64,000 bases of DNA from Rhyacichthys aspro (GCA_036850595.1 CM072159.1:5483978-5547977); one strand, 5' to 3'; counted from the first letter of the stretch, positions 49,602-61,640 are shown. Notes: generated from the sequence alone by a model not told the origin. A program made the numbers and translations.

Positions 49602-51960
49602 CTGGTGGATAAGAAGTAGTGACCTACAAATTAACCAATCAAAAACTGCATAAACTATATGAGCACATTGCACCATTAATTATTAAGCTTTTGTAAAGCT
49701 GTTTACCCCTGTTGTACAGAAATAGGCCACATGAAAGGAGTGCAGGGAAAGGAGGTTAAGCAACAAAGTGGATGCTGGATCTTCATATTTCATATCGCAG
49801 TCAAAATATTTTGGTGACATTTTTCACAAATTACTTTTGGCATTGTGTTATTGGCTTGTATATTGACTGTAACTATTAAGTTATGATGTACCTTGGTCAT
49901 TGCATTATGTTAGATAGTTCCTAAAGTTACAAATTACACACCATTGCAGAGTAACTGCATCTTTAAATGTACAGCTGTTTAACGGGGTATAATTCGTCAT
50001 TTAGCAGTGTTTTTTAAAAGCTGTTCAAGCTGTTTTGTTGCCCTCAGATTCCATCTGCTTTTGATGAAAATGTCCCTTTAGATGTGCCGACACTGTGTGA
50101 CAGAGAGGTAGAGGTACAACAGAACTCTTCTCTTTCTCTTGTGTTTACACTCTCATTACACCCCAGTAGAATACCTTTTAAACTAAGGGGGAGGTTAAAA
50201 GTGGGAGAGGAAGCAGGAAGAAAAGAAACTGTTGACGAGAGAAGCCACAGGAGGAAGGAAGGAAGGAGGGATGAGAACGGCAGGAGAGGGCAGAGAAGAG
50301 AGCGCTAACTAAGGGAGAGAGCAGGTTGTTGGCTAAGCTCCAATGAGCTCATTGAAGAAGACCTTGCTGTCAACTTGTATCACTGTGACAGACAGCACAC
50401 TGCCACTTGGGGCCCTGCTAGCAAACACATGCACACCCAACAGAGACATGAGACATAACACTGAGGCATGTTAATCCTGAGCCAAAGAGGACACACATGC
50501 AAATCATTCATGGAAATAAAACAACCCTAACCAAATGGGAATATATACAGAAGGGTAATATTCCAACTGAAAATAAAAAAAATAAAATAAAATTTTAATC
50601 TTTTAAGAAATCTACATTGATCAGCTTTTTAACACCAGACAAGCAACACGTTGCGATTTGCAGTGATTTGAACATTAAACTTGGACAGGTGACTTTAGTT
50701 CATGACACAACAGACTTACATCTGGAAGGTAAGAAATAGTAGAGTGGAGGATGTTTGTCTTTCTTGTCTTTCCTGTCTTGCAATTTATTGTTAGGACACT
50801 TTGGGAGGTGGTTATTCACAAGACTTGCTTTTATAACAGTCAAGGTTAATGGTTTTTTTATAGTTGATTTAAATCAATCAGTGCTATCAAGTGCAAAACA
50901 ATAGTTTTTAGAGAAAACGACAACGTGCAAAATGTAAGATAGCAGGCTATAAAACACATTAAAATTTATGCAAAAAACAATAATTAAATAGAGTAAAAAA
51001 AAAAAAAATGTACAGCTCCCATAACCAAGTTTGTTGTTGCTGAACCATAACCTAAACAAAGACATGAGAAGGCAATGTCAGCATGTAAGTATCACTGCTA
51101 ATACTATGTTTATGTTTTATGGTGTTTCTATGTTAGTATGAAGTATGAGCGTTTACATATGCATAACAGTACCTTTCTCTTTCTCTTTCTCTCTCTTTCT
51201 TTTCATTGCTGAAAATAAAACTGGGGACTTTATCAAAGGTAAAGTGTTTTGTTATTTTTGTTATTTTATAGATTATATACTTAGTGCATGTATGGACACA
51301 TGCATTCAATACACTGGGCCCACTCACTGCTATCTTACTTCACTGACTTGTAACACTCATTGAGCTACTAAAACTTTAAAACATAATGACTTTTAAAGGA
51401 CCTTTAAAACAGTACGCATTAACAATTACAAAAGTCTATATGCCTTATTTCCATCAAAATCATTTCTATATGGTCATGGTGTTTGTCAGAAAAATATAAT
51501 TTTCTATTATATTGCATATATATCCTGGATTGAAACAATGATGGAGAATGCACTAACTGGCAAGATCCTGCAGCACTCAAAAATGAATACCTGCACTATA
51601 GAGAATGGAAAGCCATGGTAAAAATGCTGATGAGCCATAAAAACTGTATATGGCTTTATTAAATGACATGCAAGTGATCAATATCCCATGCACATTAGGT
51701 ATAATCCTAGACAGACACATAGTGTATGATAAAATGAAGAAAGCACACGCATTAGTCTAATTTATTGATCCACATTAATCAGCAATTTTAAAGTATGCAC
51801 CTGCACAGAGCCAGGTGCATACAAATGGAGTTCTCTATACAGTATATATTAAACTTGGAGCCAAGGAAAATGAAAACATAACTCTTATGATATTGTATGC
51901 ACATTACCTTTCATTTGTTATGTCTGTTTGTTGCTTTATTTATGTAATTTGACAAAACGT
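49600..51960. other. Noncoding stretch with simple-sequence tracts
   Basis: A purine-rich segment at 50190-50310 with a GGAA run (50252-50268), an A run at 50997-51008, a CTTT/CT run at 51175-51200, and a 19-nt near-palindrome ttttaaagg-a-cctttaaaa at 51391-51409. A string tgcatctttaaatg at 49958 resembles the tip of the element ending at 31566. No gene supported. Confidence 0.45.
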
Positions 51961-52188
51961 ATAGCCTTATGGGTGCATAAATAAGTAGGACTCCACAGAG
52001 CTATTTGTGTATCTGGAGATGTATTTGATTCATGATGTTGTTAATGCATAATGTTTTTAAAAGGTACAATGTGTAGTCTTTGCTAGCGTCTCATTTGGCA
52101 CTTCACATTCCGAGAAAGAGTTTTAACAATTGTTTTACACTTTGTTGCAACAAATGTCACCCAGATTTTGACTTGTAATTGGTGGGAC
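51961..52188 (+). repeat. Direct repeat pair, long copy (short copy at 53882)
   Basis: About 228 bp that recur in the same orientation at 53882-54064 with long exact blocks: atagccttatgggtgcata, a 31-nt block starting agagctatttgtgtatctgg, and a 28-nt block starting gagttttaacaattgttttac. The blocks are separated by indels. An internal ttaaaaggtacaatgtgtag resembles the tips of TTAA-type MITEs, so the unit may include part of one. No coding content. Confidence 0.85.
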
Positions 52189-52354
52189 CATATTAGAAGC
52201 AAGCTAAATATACTGTGGGCTGTTTATGGGCTTTAACTTTGTGCTTTCCGAAAATTTAACACATAATATTTGATTTAAAGTAAACTACAACCACATATTT
52301 TATCTCTTTTTCTGAGTTCATAAAATAACAGCAATCTAATCTATATCTCTAATT
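52189..52354. other. Spacer, nothing recognised
   Basis: Short AT-rich unique sequence between two repeats. Confidence 0.4.
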
Positions 52355-52600
52355 GGTTTAGACCAATGGTGTGGCAGTAATGGCAGTCAGGGCTGTGTTT
52401 TTGGTTTGACAACAACGCGACTGATGCTGTTACTAATATAAACAATATGGGCAAGCTCTGATTGGGTAAAATTACCTCCTGATAGGTGGTTACTGGCAGA
52501 TGGTCCACCCAGTCATTAATCTAAAGTATATGACCTTGCAAATGCTTTCTGGAAGGCATACAGTTTGTTTTTTGTGACACAGACCATCCAGCCAGGAATT
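52355..52600 (+). repeat. Diverged interspersed repeat (pair at 1690)
   Basis: Carries the ttactaatataaacaa, ctgattggg and ctaaagtatatgacctt blocks of the repeat at 1690-1905 in the same order. No frame. Boundaries are those of the alignable core. Confidence 0.5.
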
Positions 52601-53881
52601 TTACAGCCTATTGTGAGTTCCTAAAAAATAACACAAAGAAGATGCTGATCAGTAGGTTCTCACAAACGTTGTGTAAGGAAAAAAAAGTATGTGGTATATT
52701 TGTTTTTTTGTCCCTAACTTCAGAACAGGGAGTGGAGGAAGTTCAATGTTTCCGAGAATTTTAAGAGGAGGAAAAGCAATAAAAACACTGAAATCAATAA
52801 GACATTAACAATAGGAAAAACACATAGTGGACTCATTTGTCGGAGGTTCATGGCCGTCTCCCCTCCAGCCTGATAACACACACTGCTTCTGCTCAGCCCT
52901 CTGTGTAATATGATCTCAGGAGAGCCATCTTTCTCCTGTCTCTGAGCCTGAACACGTCTCTCCCTTTCTGTAATGATGACACCTGTGACCTCCCACGATG
53001 CTGTCTGCCCTCCAGGACCCTAGGGCTAACCCGGCCGCAGTTGGAGGGAAATCCTGTTAAAACCCTCATCAAGCAATTAGAAAGCGTGATGGGGAGTATG
53101 GTGTAGAGAGATGAGATCCTGAACACTTCTTCAGAGCGCCTGGGAGCGATAGAAACAGTTGTGAGAGCGTGGAACTGTTGTGTAGGAGACAGTGGCTCAG
53201 GGTCTCGTGTGTGTGTGTGTACGTCTACATCTTGACAGGAAGGTTAAACAGAGACAGCAAAGTCATTACTGTACAGAAACACGGATCGATCACCAAACCC
53301 TTTCCCAGACCTCCTACTCGCCTCAATAGTTTTCTGTCAACCGGCTCTTCCTCTATTCTGAATTTAGACACTTAAACATAGATCAAATGACTGGCCTCTC
53401 ATCCTCTGATAAGTTGCAAACACAATGTGAGGTTTTTTGCACTCCACACAAGTTTATTGCCGCTTGTGATGTGTATGACCCTAGATCTGATGCCTCTATC
53501 CAGTGCGATGAGATACCAATGAATCTTTTGTCCACATGTAGGCATTTATTTTTGTAAATGTTGATTTTTTTTTTCTGTGTTCTGACCTTCTGTAGATGCA
53601 ATAATGATTTCAGTCAGAAAACTCCTTCATAGGTGAAGACGTTAAGAATCTCTGTTAACAATGTATCTGTGTGGACATATAAATTTGGTCTTTTCCTAAC
53701 TGTGGTGACATCTTAGCCTAATTTATGCATGCTTATTGTTACGTTGTGTAATAAACGTGCTTATCTGTGGTAATGATAATGATCATGTTAGCTGTGGTAG
53801 CGGATTTTTGAACAAAATATGTGTTTACAACCTGGAGGCTACATTTGTTTGTATTGTAAGGTACTGCTAAAATCAAGAATC
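52601..53881. other. Noncoding, with a GC-richer block
   Basis: The stretch 52845-53190 is GC-richer and repeat-free up to a (GT)7 run at 53205-53219. It has several plausible acceptor-like tracts but no frame with a recognised domain. A conserved noncoding element is one possibility. The remainder is AT-rich. Confidence 0.4.
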
Positions 53882-54064
53882 ATAGCCTTATGGGTGCATA
53901 AGAGTAACACCAGAGCTATTTGTGTATCTGGAGATGTATTTGTCTAATGTTTAATGATTATGTTTTTAAAAGGACAATTATATCTTTGGATCTCTTTGGC
54001 ACTACTTCGAAGAGTTTTAACAATTGTTTTACACTTTGTAAAGCAGATTTTGACTTAATGTGGG
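53882..54064 (+). repeat. Direct repeat pair, short copy
   Basis: About 183 bp homologous to 51961-52188. Relative to that copy it lacks several short segments, while the retained blocks of 19-31 nt match exactly. The flanks on both sides are unrelated to those of the long copy. Confidence 0.85.
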
Positions 54065-54513
54065 AATTTAAACAATTACAAATGTTTTATTCCTTTCTAA
54101 TAAAACATAGAAAGAAATTGATTCTGTTAAATTGTTTTGTGTACATTTTGTGTATCTTCAGCTAGTAAAATATGACAGACTTGTTAGTGTGTTAGTGTGT
54201 GTATTGACATGTGATGTGACAAAGACAAAGAAAACTCTGTTGGCATAATATCCATTTTGAAAAAAAAAAAGAAAATGTCTGCATGAACATAGGGTAAAAG
54301 GCCATTTGCGTGCAAATAAAGCATTTTGCCCAACACTATATGATTCTTTTGTGTTATGGTCATTCATTTACACAAGACAGACATTCTCACGTCATAATAG
54401 CAAATGTTTTTGTTTTTAGTGTCAACATGCAGCATAATAACACGTAAAATGCATAAAATAGTGAAGGTTAGGCACATTTCTGATAACTGTATTGCAGATA
54501 GTGTCATCCTGGA
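54065..54513. other. Noncoding, nothing recognised
   Basis: AT-rich unique sequence with a short A run near 54260. Confidence 0.45.
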
Positions 54514-54620
54514 GTAGGGATGCACCGATCCAGCTTTTTAGTACTGGTCCAGATCCCGATCCATGCTTCGAATATCTCAGGTATCCGGTATCTGGTATTT
54601 TAATATACATCACACAGTAT
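54514..54620 (+). mobile_element. hAT-like element tip (tagggatgcaccgatcc)
   Basis: Begins tagggatgcaccgatccagc and continues with gatcccgatcc and atccggtatctggtat blocks, the hallmark of a widespread fish DNA-transposon family whose internal part is a run of degenerate gatccgata words. The far inverted terminus was not found. The following DNA to about 55150 could be its body. Confidence 0.6.
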
Positions 54621-57600
54621 AAATACAGACCCTTGTCACATGACCCATTATGGAGATGGGGGTTATCATTACATTTTATTGTAATGAGTCGAAATGTCCA
54701 AATAAAAAGAAAGTAAAGAGACATAAAATATAAACTTAGAAACTAGTAATAATTTTATTTATGATTAATTTTTTATGATTCTTGTGGTAGCTACTATATT
54801 CCAGAGGTCAGCATTGATCAAAACCAAAGAAAATAGAATTCATCCTCAGGAGGAAGACAGGTTTATAAACCAGCTGATAGATTTTTAGGGACTTCACTGT
54901 TTTTTCATTAAAAATGAATAAAATGTGTCTTACAACAGCAGCTTTTCGTCAAACCTCACTAAAGCAAGTCATATTAGTGAGAAAAGGCAGCAGTTTGCTC
55001 CATGTTAACGCTCAGAGCGGCTGTGAAACTCTGATAAAAGTGTAAAATACAAACAGTAACTTTTCCTTTTGCTCACTGCTAACACGAAGCTGCAGTCTAA
55101 ACACCAGTTACTGACAACTGTGGACAAAGCAGGTAGATATATCACACTCTCCCTGATTCAGTGGTGTAGCACATAGATCAGACCAATGTATGGACCTATG
55201 TATTTACCTTTATATTTTATAGGATATAATCTTGTGTAGGATGGGATATATTTATAGGATATAATCTCAGAAACCTGGAGTCACACATCAGTTCTGTTAT
55301 GCTTAGGTTAAGGCGACAAGAACACTAAAAGAATAAAAAGTGTGGATGCCTTGGAGGCTCACCTACATGAAAAGTGTATGATGAAGAAATAACAGGGCTT
55401 TATCAGTGCCAGAAGCTAGATAAAGTGCACTAAAAGAGCAAGAATCATGAATAAGAATGACGTGGCTGCACAGGTTGTTTGAACGTCAGCTTCCTGAAAT
55501 AGCTGCTGTCTTTGATCAACATGACAAACATTTATTGCTACCAACATCCTATTTCAGCATTAAACACTCACTGAACATGACGTCAGTGGCTCGGCAATGT
55601 CAGCCATTACTCATTTATTTACCAGCCAGTTGCAAAATTAAAACAACCTGAATGGGAAAGAGCTAGACACATTCATTATGCTCACTGAATAAATTGGATT
55701 AGTATTGTGCCAAAAAAGATTATTAAAAATAATCACTTCAAGGTTCTAAGTTAACTTCAGAGAATTGATTTATTAATGACACTTTACAGTTGGTGGACCA
55801 AAACAATGCACTGCCAGATTCCTATGTGCTGATTCCTTTTAGTTTTTAATCAATAATGCAAAGAGATTTCCATGGGATTCACTTAATATTTGGCAGTAAT
55901 CACTGACACACATCTATTGATTTGACTAAAAATGTTACTCACACCCTTTTATTTCTCATACACCGACATAAAGAAATCAATAAAAAATACTATTATTACT
56001 TCTTGTACCAGTATCAGTGGTGATGACTCATACTTTGTAGCACTTTTAATGTACCGTTTCTTCTTTGTGCAGTAGACAGAGACTGGAAAAACACAATACA
56101 GAACAAAGTCAGTGAAATGCACAGACAGGCCATTAGAAAGATTTTTTTTTTAGAAATAAAATGCACAGGGATTTAGAGACACTTGACCATATAGTGTCTC
56201 TCCAGAGGCTGCTCTGCTACTGACTAAACAGTCCCTATTTGCGTATTGTTTTCGGGAAAGAACATCTGCTCTAAACAATAATTGGGTTGTTTTACCAATA
56301 GTCACATTCCCCTGTGTTCTAATTGCAATGGCAGCCTGTCAGAAAATCAACTCTGGTAGACTGAGCATTAAACAGGTGTCTGTGCTTTTCTGATAAATCT
56401 TTGTATCTCCTTCCCTTTCTGTTTTCTATGTGTTTTATTGTCATGTATTAATTGAGGCATGCACACTTCAAAAAGCACACATGGTGACAAAAAAACTGCA
56501 TTTTCCCTTGTGGATGCTGCAGCACTGTGATTATGACAACAGTAGGCTTTTTCAACAGGGTTATAATAATAGCTGTCAGCCATGCAGGAGATCCCATCTG
56601 ATCTTTATAGTTATTATTGTTGATAAGTTTCAGTGAGCCGTTCAGGCGTCTCTGTAGCAGCCTAAAGATTAGGATTTTAAGAATGTTTTTGCAGTGAATG
56701 TATTTTTTAAACATTTTGATCCTGATCTCATGGAACAGTTGTAGTTCTGAAGTTAGGAAACTGAGCGGCAAGGAGAAAGAAATACTTCCAGTTGGCAAGG
56801 ACATGACAGCCTACACAGCCATTGCTGACAGTTGTGCATTTGTTGCTCCTCAGGATACATATTTATTTTATTTCCGGGATAAAATAACTACTAAAGCAGT
56901 ATCAATAATAAAAAATCTTGTTTGTTTGGTTCAGGCATGATCTTCGCATTTCTCCCAAACCAAATACAAAAGGTATACATTAATGTGGTATGATGTAAAG
57001 TCACATCTCTCCATAGCTGAGATATTGCATGAAATGTTTCTGATCTTATTGGATGTTTTCTATATACAGATTACAGATAATAACACTATTTGTCATGGAT
57101 AAGAATTATTACAGCATTACAGTTGTCTTTAATGTTTATAGGAAACGGGGCATTACTTTCCATTCCAATACCATGATATAGTGTAGGACTTTGCAGCAAG
57201 TTTTTAGCAGCACATCAGTTAAGCCCTGGTAGTTGTATGTTGTCATTACTTTAATGAACCACTTTGGTAATGACCACTTCAGACTAGATACACCCCTGAA
57301 GAGTGCTCTGGGCCAGTCCTCTCACTACAATGTGGGCCTATAGTCACATAAGTCAGTTCATTTATTGGTAAGAGATTGGTAAGATGCGCTACAAAAAAAA
57401 ATAAAATAATAATAATCCTATGTCATTGTCTGGGTTTCTTATATATTCTTCCTGAAGTGTTTTATTAAATTTGCAGCTTAATACAACCTTATGGCAATAA
57501 GCTGTAGTGACCTCTGTGCTTTTAGGTTGATATAAACTAAGAGCCTAAATCTCACCAAAAGCCTCAAAGCTTTTCACTGGTGAGGCTGTGTTTGACTTTT

Positions 57601-57782
57601 CGTCTGCAAGGTAACGCACAAACACTTGTTTTTACAAACCGTGGCTTCCTGTTTTTTAGCCCACAGGGTTAAACCTGAAATATTTAGCACACAGCATGTC
57701 ACTTCTACTTCACACTTCACTTCACATCTGCACTGTGTGTCCCCCCAGCCCCTCCTCATGTCCCCTCCTTTTTCCCGCTCAG
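54621..57782. other. Long noncoding stretch
   Basis: May begin with the body of the hAT-like element (to about 55150). A T run is at 56143-56152. Frames at 56368-56940 overlap on both strands without domains. From 57650 the DNA becomes pyrimidine-rich, leading into the candidate exon at 57783. Confidence 0.4.
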
Positions 57783-57843
57783 CTGGCATCAAAGACGGGG
57801 AGAGAAGAGGGAGGGCTGCCCTCGGTGCCAAGCCACTTGGATG
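57783..57843 (+). other. Candidate 61-bp internal exon
   Basis: A strong acceptor-like tract (cctcctttttcccgctcag, AG at 57781-57782) is followed by 61 GC-rich bases and then gtgatgag (GT at 57844). All three frames stay open across it; the most protein-like reads LASKTGREEGGLPSVPSHLD. Base composition changes sharply from its AT-rich surroundings. I do not recognise the peptide and the donor is weak, so this could be a conserved element or chance. Confidence 0.25.
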
Positions 57844-58189
57844 GTGATGAGTGATCCGTGGAACGTTCAGCATACTAAACATTCAAATTTTGATTCCACA
57901 TTTGGCTTGTATTCAGACACCCGGATTCCGTCATTCCTATTTCTTGTTCCTATCATTTTTCGCTTCATTTCACAATGTGCATTTGTCCTTTGCTTTGTCC
58001 TTTCTATTGATGTAGTAAATGAAACTAGGCTTGGTCTTAAAGACTGCACTTAAAGTTGCATTACCTCAAATTTTCTTCTGTCCTGGTCCCAACCTCAGTC
58101 CCCAATAACTGCATAGTGACCTTTCCTGCTTTTATATTAATCGACAGGCCCCACCAAAATACTAATTCCAAAAACGTTCATTTGGTCTT

Positions 58190-58490
58190 CCACAGGTTAC
58201 CAGGTTACCAAACAGAGTGTGAAAGGGAAACAGCAAAACAAAAAGCTGAACAAGAAAATATACAGTCTGCCATTTCAAACCACCGCAAGAGAGAAAACCA
58301 TCTAATGGATTGGGACCAAGTTAAAATCATAACAACAGAGGAGAACAAACACTGCTGGTGGATCAAGGAGGAGAGATCAACAACGAGGGACGGTGAACCA
58401 GGACGAGGGGGCTTCCTCCTACTGCTTCAGGCAGGACGACAAAACCTGAATAAATCAGCTGACAAGACACGTCGCAGTAACATCACATGA
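58190..58490 (+). pseudogene. GIY-YIG retroelement C-terminus (Penelope-like), truncated
   Basis: The last part of a frame that is open from 58056 to 58490. From about 58210 it encodes a charged linker and then the conserved C-terminal half of a GIY-YIG endonuclease domain as found at the end of Penelope-like retroelement polyproteins. The anchor motif NHRKRENHLMDWDQVKI (58278-58328) is followed by an E-N---WIKE block (58335-58367) in place of the family's R-IKEAI-IR. A degraded MNRDEG-like segment comes next. The endonuclease nicks target DNA to prime reverse transcription. The reverse transcriptase and the N-terminal catalytic Tyr motifs are absent, so it is a 5'-truncated, dead copy. The 3' stretch after the stop (gaagactgcaggaag) fits the usual tail of this family. 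Confidence 0.7.
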
Positions 58491-58535
58491 CTCTTCTGAA
58501 GAAGACTGCAGGAAGTTTAGCAGTTGAAACATTTC

Positions 58536-58587
58536 ATTTCATTTCATCTTCTACCGCTTATCCCACTTTGTGGGGCCCGGGCGCCCG
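58536..58587 (-). repeat. Retroelement tail (accgcttatcc family), partial copy
   Basis: A (CATTT)n run, then cttctaccgcttatcccact. It matches the 59284-59395 copy up to the point where the GC-rich body of that family should start; there the sequence degenerates into the poly-C tract. Confidence 0.65.
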
Positions 58588-58887
<300 letters not shown>

Positions 58888-58954
58888 TTTTTTTAGGTAA
58901 AAACACTCTAAAAACATTGGTCTGATTATAAGAAATTAAAAGCTAACTAATAGA

Positions 58955-59275
58955 TTCCATTCTAGTGCCATCCTGCATTTACCTCAGCCTTGTAAACATT
59001 GCATGCATTGCCAATATTTATCCATGTTCCACTTTCCTAGAAAGAATTGTCATTTATTGTCATTTCCTCATGCAAGACATGAGTAAAAAAACAATATCTG
59101 TTATTGACATCCTGCAGCACAGTGGAGGCTTTGGGGAAGAGCTCCTAAGTCTTACAGCCTCTGGGAAGAAGTTGTGTTTTTGCCTTGTTCTGTCTTTGAG
59201 GCTGCGTAGTCAGAGTAAAGGTGTGTAAACAGTTCATGTGCTGGTGGGATGGATCCACCTCCACTTTTATCCACC
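58955..59275 (-). pseudogene. LINE ORF2 C-terminal end plus 3' region
   Basis: On the minus strand a frame reads LRSLKDRTRQKHNFFPEAVR (about 59204-59145), matching the R-R----NSFFP-AV--LN ending of ORF2 in fish L2-like LINEs. Downstream (to about 58955) is the AT-rich 3' untranslated region with -aatatt- and -tgcaatg- words. It is the same element as 59465-59665, split by the tail insertion at 59284-59395 and by deletions. Non-functional. Confidence 0.65.
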
Positions 59276-59283
59276 ACACACCA

Positions 59284-59395
59284 TTCATTCATTTATTCAT
59301 TCATTTTCTACCGCTTACTCCGTTAGGGGTCGCGGGTGACTGGAGCCTATCCCAGCAGCTTTGGACCTTGGGCGCACAACACACACCAATGAAAG
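59284..59395 (-). repeat. Retroelement tail (accgcttatcc family), clearest copy
   Basis: On the plus strand: an attc simple repeat, then tttctaccgcttactccgtt, aggggtcgcgggtgactgga and gcctatcccagcagctttgg. On the minus strand it therefore ends in gtagaaaatg(aatg)n. It is inserted within the LINE ORF2 remnant, since LINE-coding sequence resumes on both sides. Confidence 0.7.
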
Positions 59396-59464
59396 GCTAT
59401 TCAGAAGTCCAGCTCACTACAGCCTCTTCAGAAAGAACAGATGTTTGTCTGTCTGTCCATGTGA

Positions 59465-59665
59465 GACCATTCATGTACACCCAGATGTTTAAAGGTAGAC
59501 ACCATTTACTCAGCTGTGGCTCAGATTTCTTTGGTCTTACCCACACTGAAGTATGTCGTTCGCCCTGCACCAGTCAACAAGATTTTCCACTTGCCGCTTG
59601 TACACAGACTTATTATTGTGGAGGATTACTCCAACCACAACCATATCGTCTGCAAACTTAACACT
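59465..59665 (-). pseudogene. LINE reverse transcriptase fragment with FADD
   Basis: On the minus strand the frame reads VKFADDMVVVGVI (FADD codons at 59645-59656) then YKRQVENLVDWCRAND, the palm motif C and following helix of a non-LTR retrotransposon reverse transcriptase. The FADD pair binds the catalytic metals. L2-like fish LINEs have KFADDTVVVGLI, then W-----L-LN--KT at this place. Past RAND the frame shifts and stops, but an SVNGVYL and HLGVH-like continuation is visible to about 59465. Upstream motifs such as the QGCVLSP segment are missing. Dead fragment. Confidence 0.8.
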
Positions 59666-61159
59666 GTGATTGCTTGGGGAAATTCTCTATTTATTTCGTT
59701 GTTTAATTGCACAGATCCAGTGCTGGAATAGATACTTTTCACTGTCAATACTTCCTTGTTGACACTGGCGTTACTCTGCCGATCCAACTTGTAATAATGC
59801 AATACAATGATCCTTGTTGATCTATATTCACACAAATGCAAGAACGCATCTAATTTCAAGTCAGATTTTTTTATGCCAATGCTAGCATCAATCCATATGT
59901 TTGTCATTGGTGGTTAATTTTGAAAGTGTCCATCTATCTTCTTTTGTGCCACATGCACCATTCTTGTTGTCGACTCAGGCTCAGTTCCTAAAAGTCTCGG
60001 TCTCGGTCTCGAAGCTGCAAGACTGGATCTTACTGTCTTTCCTCTAGTCTTAGATTTTAAGTGAAAGAATGAGAGCAAAGTGACTCTCACACAAACGCAC
60101 CACAAATCCTGAGCATGCAGCTTTTGTAAACCAATCAATATGGCACTGGGCCACACACACACATCACTCTGATCACACTCTTATATCATTTCCAATATCC
60201 TTTCACACTGCTGCTACTGAATCACAATATGGCTGGCAAAGAAAATAGATTGATATAGGGAGAAACGACACACTGATTTCTACATTCATTTTCTAAACAA
60301 TGCTGTGATTTCTACTTACCTTTTGGTCTTTTAAACCCAATATCATGATGTTTTTATACCATAACAAGTATTTTAAAGTGTTTCAATTCTTTTAACTGAT
60401 ACATAATAGTTGTTGACAAACTAAAGGTCAGGCCGGCAAAGCTCTTACTTTCTAAACCAAGCCAGACCTTCCTTTTAAAAGCCTTTATAAATTCCGTAAG
60501 TCAATAATAAACCATTATAAACTAAAATTGGTAGGTTATTACAATAAAATATGAGCGGCGTTCAAGAAATTAGGCTGAAGAAGTATATCTAGACTCACTA
60601 TCTGGCAAACAGGAGATTACATTTGTGTGGAGTTACATGTGGAGTTCTGATCCATGTCCCCGGTTCAGATTTGGAAGCATAGATTGTAAAAAAATCCACT
60701 ATGATTTAGTCAATTAAATTCAGCGTAATTTAATAACAGATCACATATGAAGTTATATGGCCATGGGCTGTCCTCCAGAATATGCAAGTGTCTTCCTGTA
60801 ATCGAGCTTCCTCAAAAGTGAGTGCAATAAGTCTAAAGACTTCTTAGCACTTGGCGTTGCTTATCTTCTCATTGATTTCTCATCAGTAAGTGTTGCTCTT
60901 CCTTGACAGTCCCCCCTTCTTCTTTTGGTACGGTCAGTGTGGCCCTGACTGTCTGTATGCTATCACCAAAATATGGAACAAAGCAATCAAAAGTAATTAG
61001 GGAGTAGACTGTTTTGAACATAGCTGAGCAGTGAGCAGTCTCAGTTTGGGCATCTGTCTTGGAAACCCCCCTTTACCGATGTCAAGAGGAACAATAATGT
61101 CATACAAAGTTCATAATGAAATGTAAGCATGCATAAACCTACAGTATTAGTGCTTGTTA
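59666..61159. other. Noncoding stretch
   Basis: Includes a triple tctcgg hexamer at about 59995-60011. The minus-strand frame 59914-60162 and others have no domain. A repeat-free block at 60740-60960 might be conserved. Nothing else supported. Confidence 0.45.
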
Positions 61160-61340
61160 GCTTTGAAAACTCATAGTCTTTGATGTGACTTGCCTTCAAA
61201 TGTCTGATGAGGTTCGTGGTGTTGTATGTTTTTGATTGCGTTCCTCCACAGGGGATTTCCTTGTAACAAATGTTGCCAACAGCAAGTAAAGAAGTGAATT
61301 TTCAATGGATGTTGCTCATTGCCAAAAAAAGATTTTGGCT
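61160..61340 (-). pseudogene. hAT transposase N-terminus (BED zinc finger), decayed
   Basis: On the minus strand one frame reads CYKEIPCGGTQSKTYNTTNL then IRHLKASHIKDYEFSKLT (61271-61160). The TTNLIRHL--H sequence with H-x4-H is the second half of a BED zinc finger, the DNA-binding module at the N-terminus of hAT transposases; the Cys of CYKE would be the second zinc Cys. The first Cys and the start region are lost by frameshift (about 61275-61340), and the frame after SKLT does not continue into an RNase H-like core. A CCAAT-containing block lies 270-300 bp upstream. A domesticated ZBED gene exon is possible but unlikely with these breaks. Confidence 0.7.
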
Positions 61341-61610
61341 TCCGTGTTATTTGTGTGTTATGCGGCCCATAGAGCAGGTGCACTACAGCACTCGCGCATG
61401 CGTTGTTGTGTTTTACTCGCCATTTGATCTGTTCTGACAAATGGGCGCAAAGGTGACATTCTTAACAATAAAAGTTATTTTTAGCAAATTTAAGGAATTC
61501 TACAAAGTCCAGGATATGAAAATAGGCAATAAACACTACAAAATCAGACAATTTTGGCAATTGTAGGTGTCCTGTCAGCCAACCAGGCGTTTGTTTTTTG
61601 TTATCTTATT

Positions 61611-61640
61611 ATACGCCCACGAGACCAATGGGAGCGTAAT
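61611..61640 (-). promoter_or_regulatory. CCAAT-box block upstream of hAT remnant
   Basis: On the minus strand it reads ttacgctcccattggtctcg then tgggcgt. This matches 27122-27150 on the plus strand (gagcg-tcccattggtc-gtgggcg). It lies upstream of the hAT transposase frame in the direction of transcription, so it may be the element's own promoter. Confidence 0.4.

Noticed and set aside
49434..49676. Frames with alternating Tyr-Ile on both strands
   Set aside because: Translation of the (AT)43 microsatellite.
59914..60162. 82-codon minus-strand frame with basic Arg/Pro-rich middle
   Set aside because: It arises partly from the tctcgg hexamer repeat; no domain.
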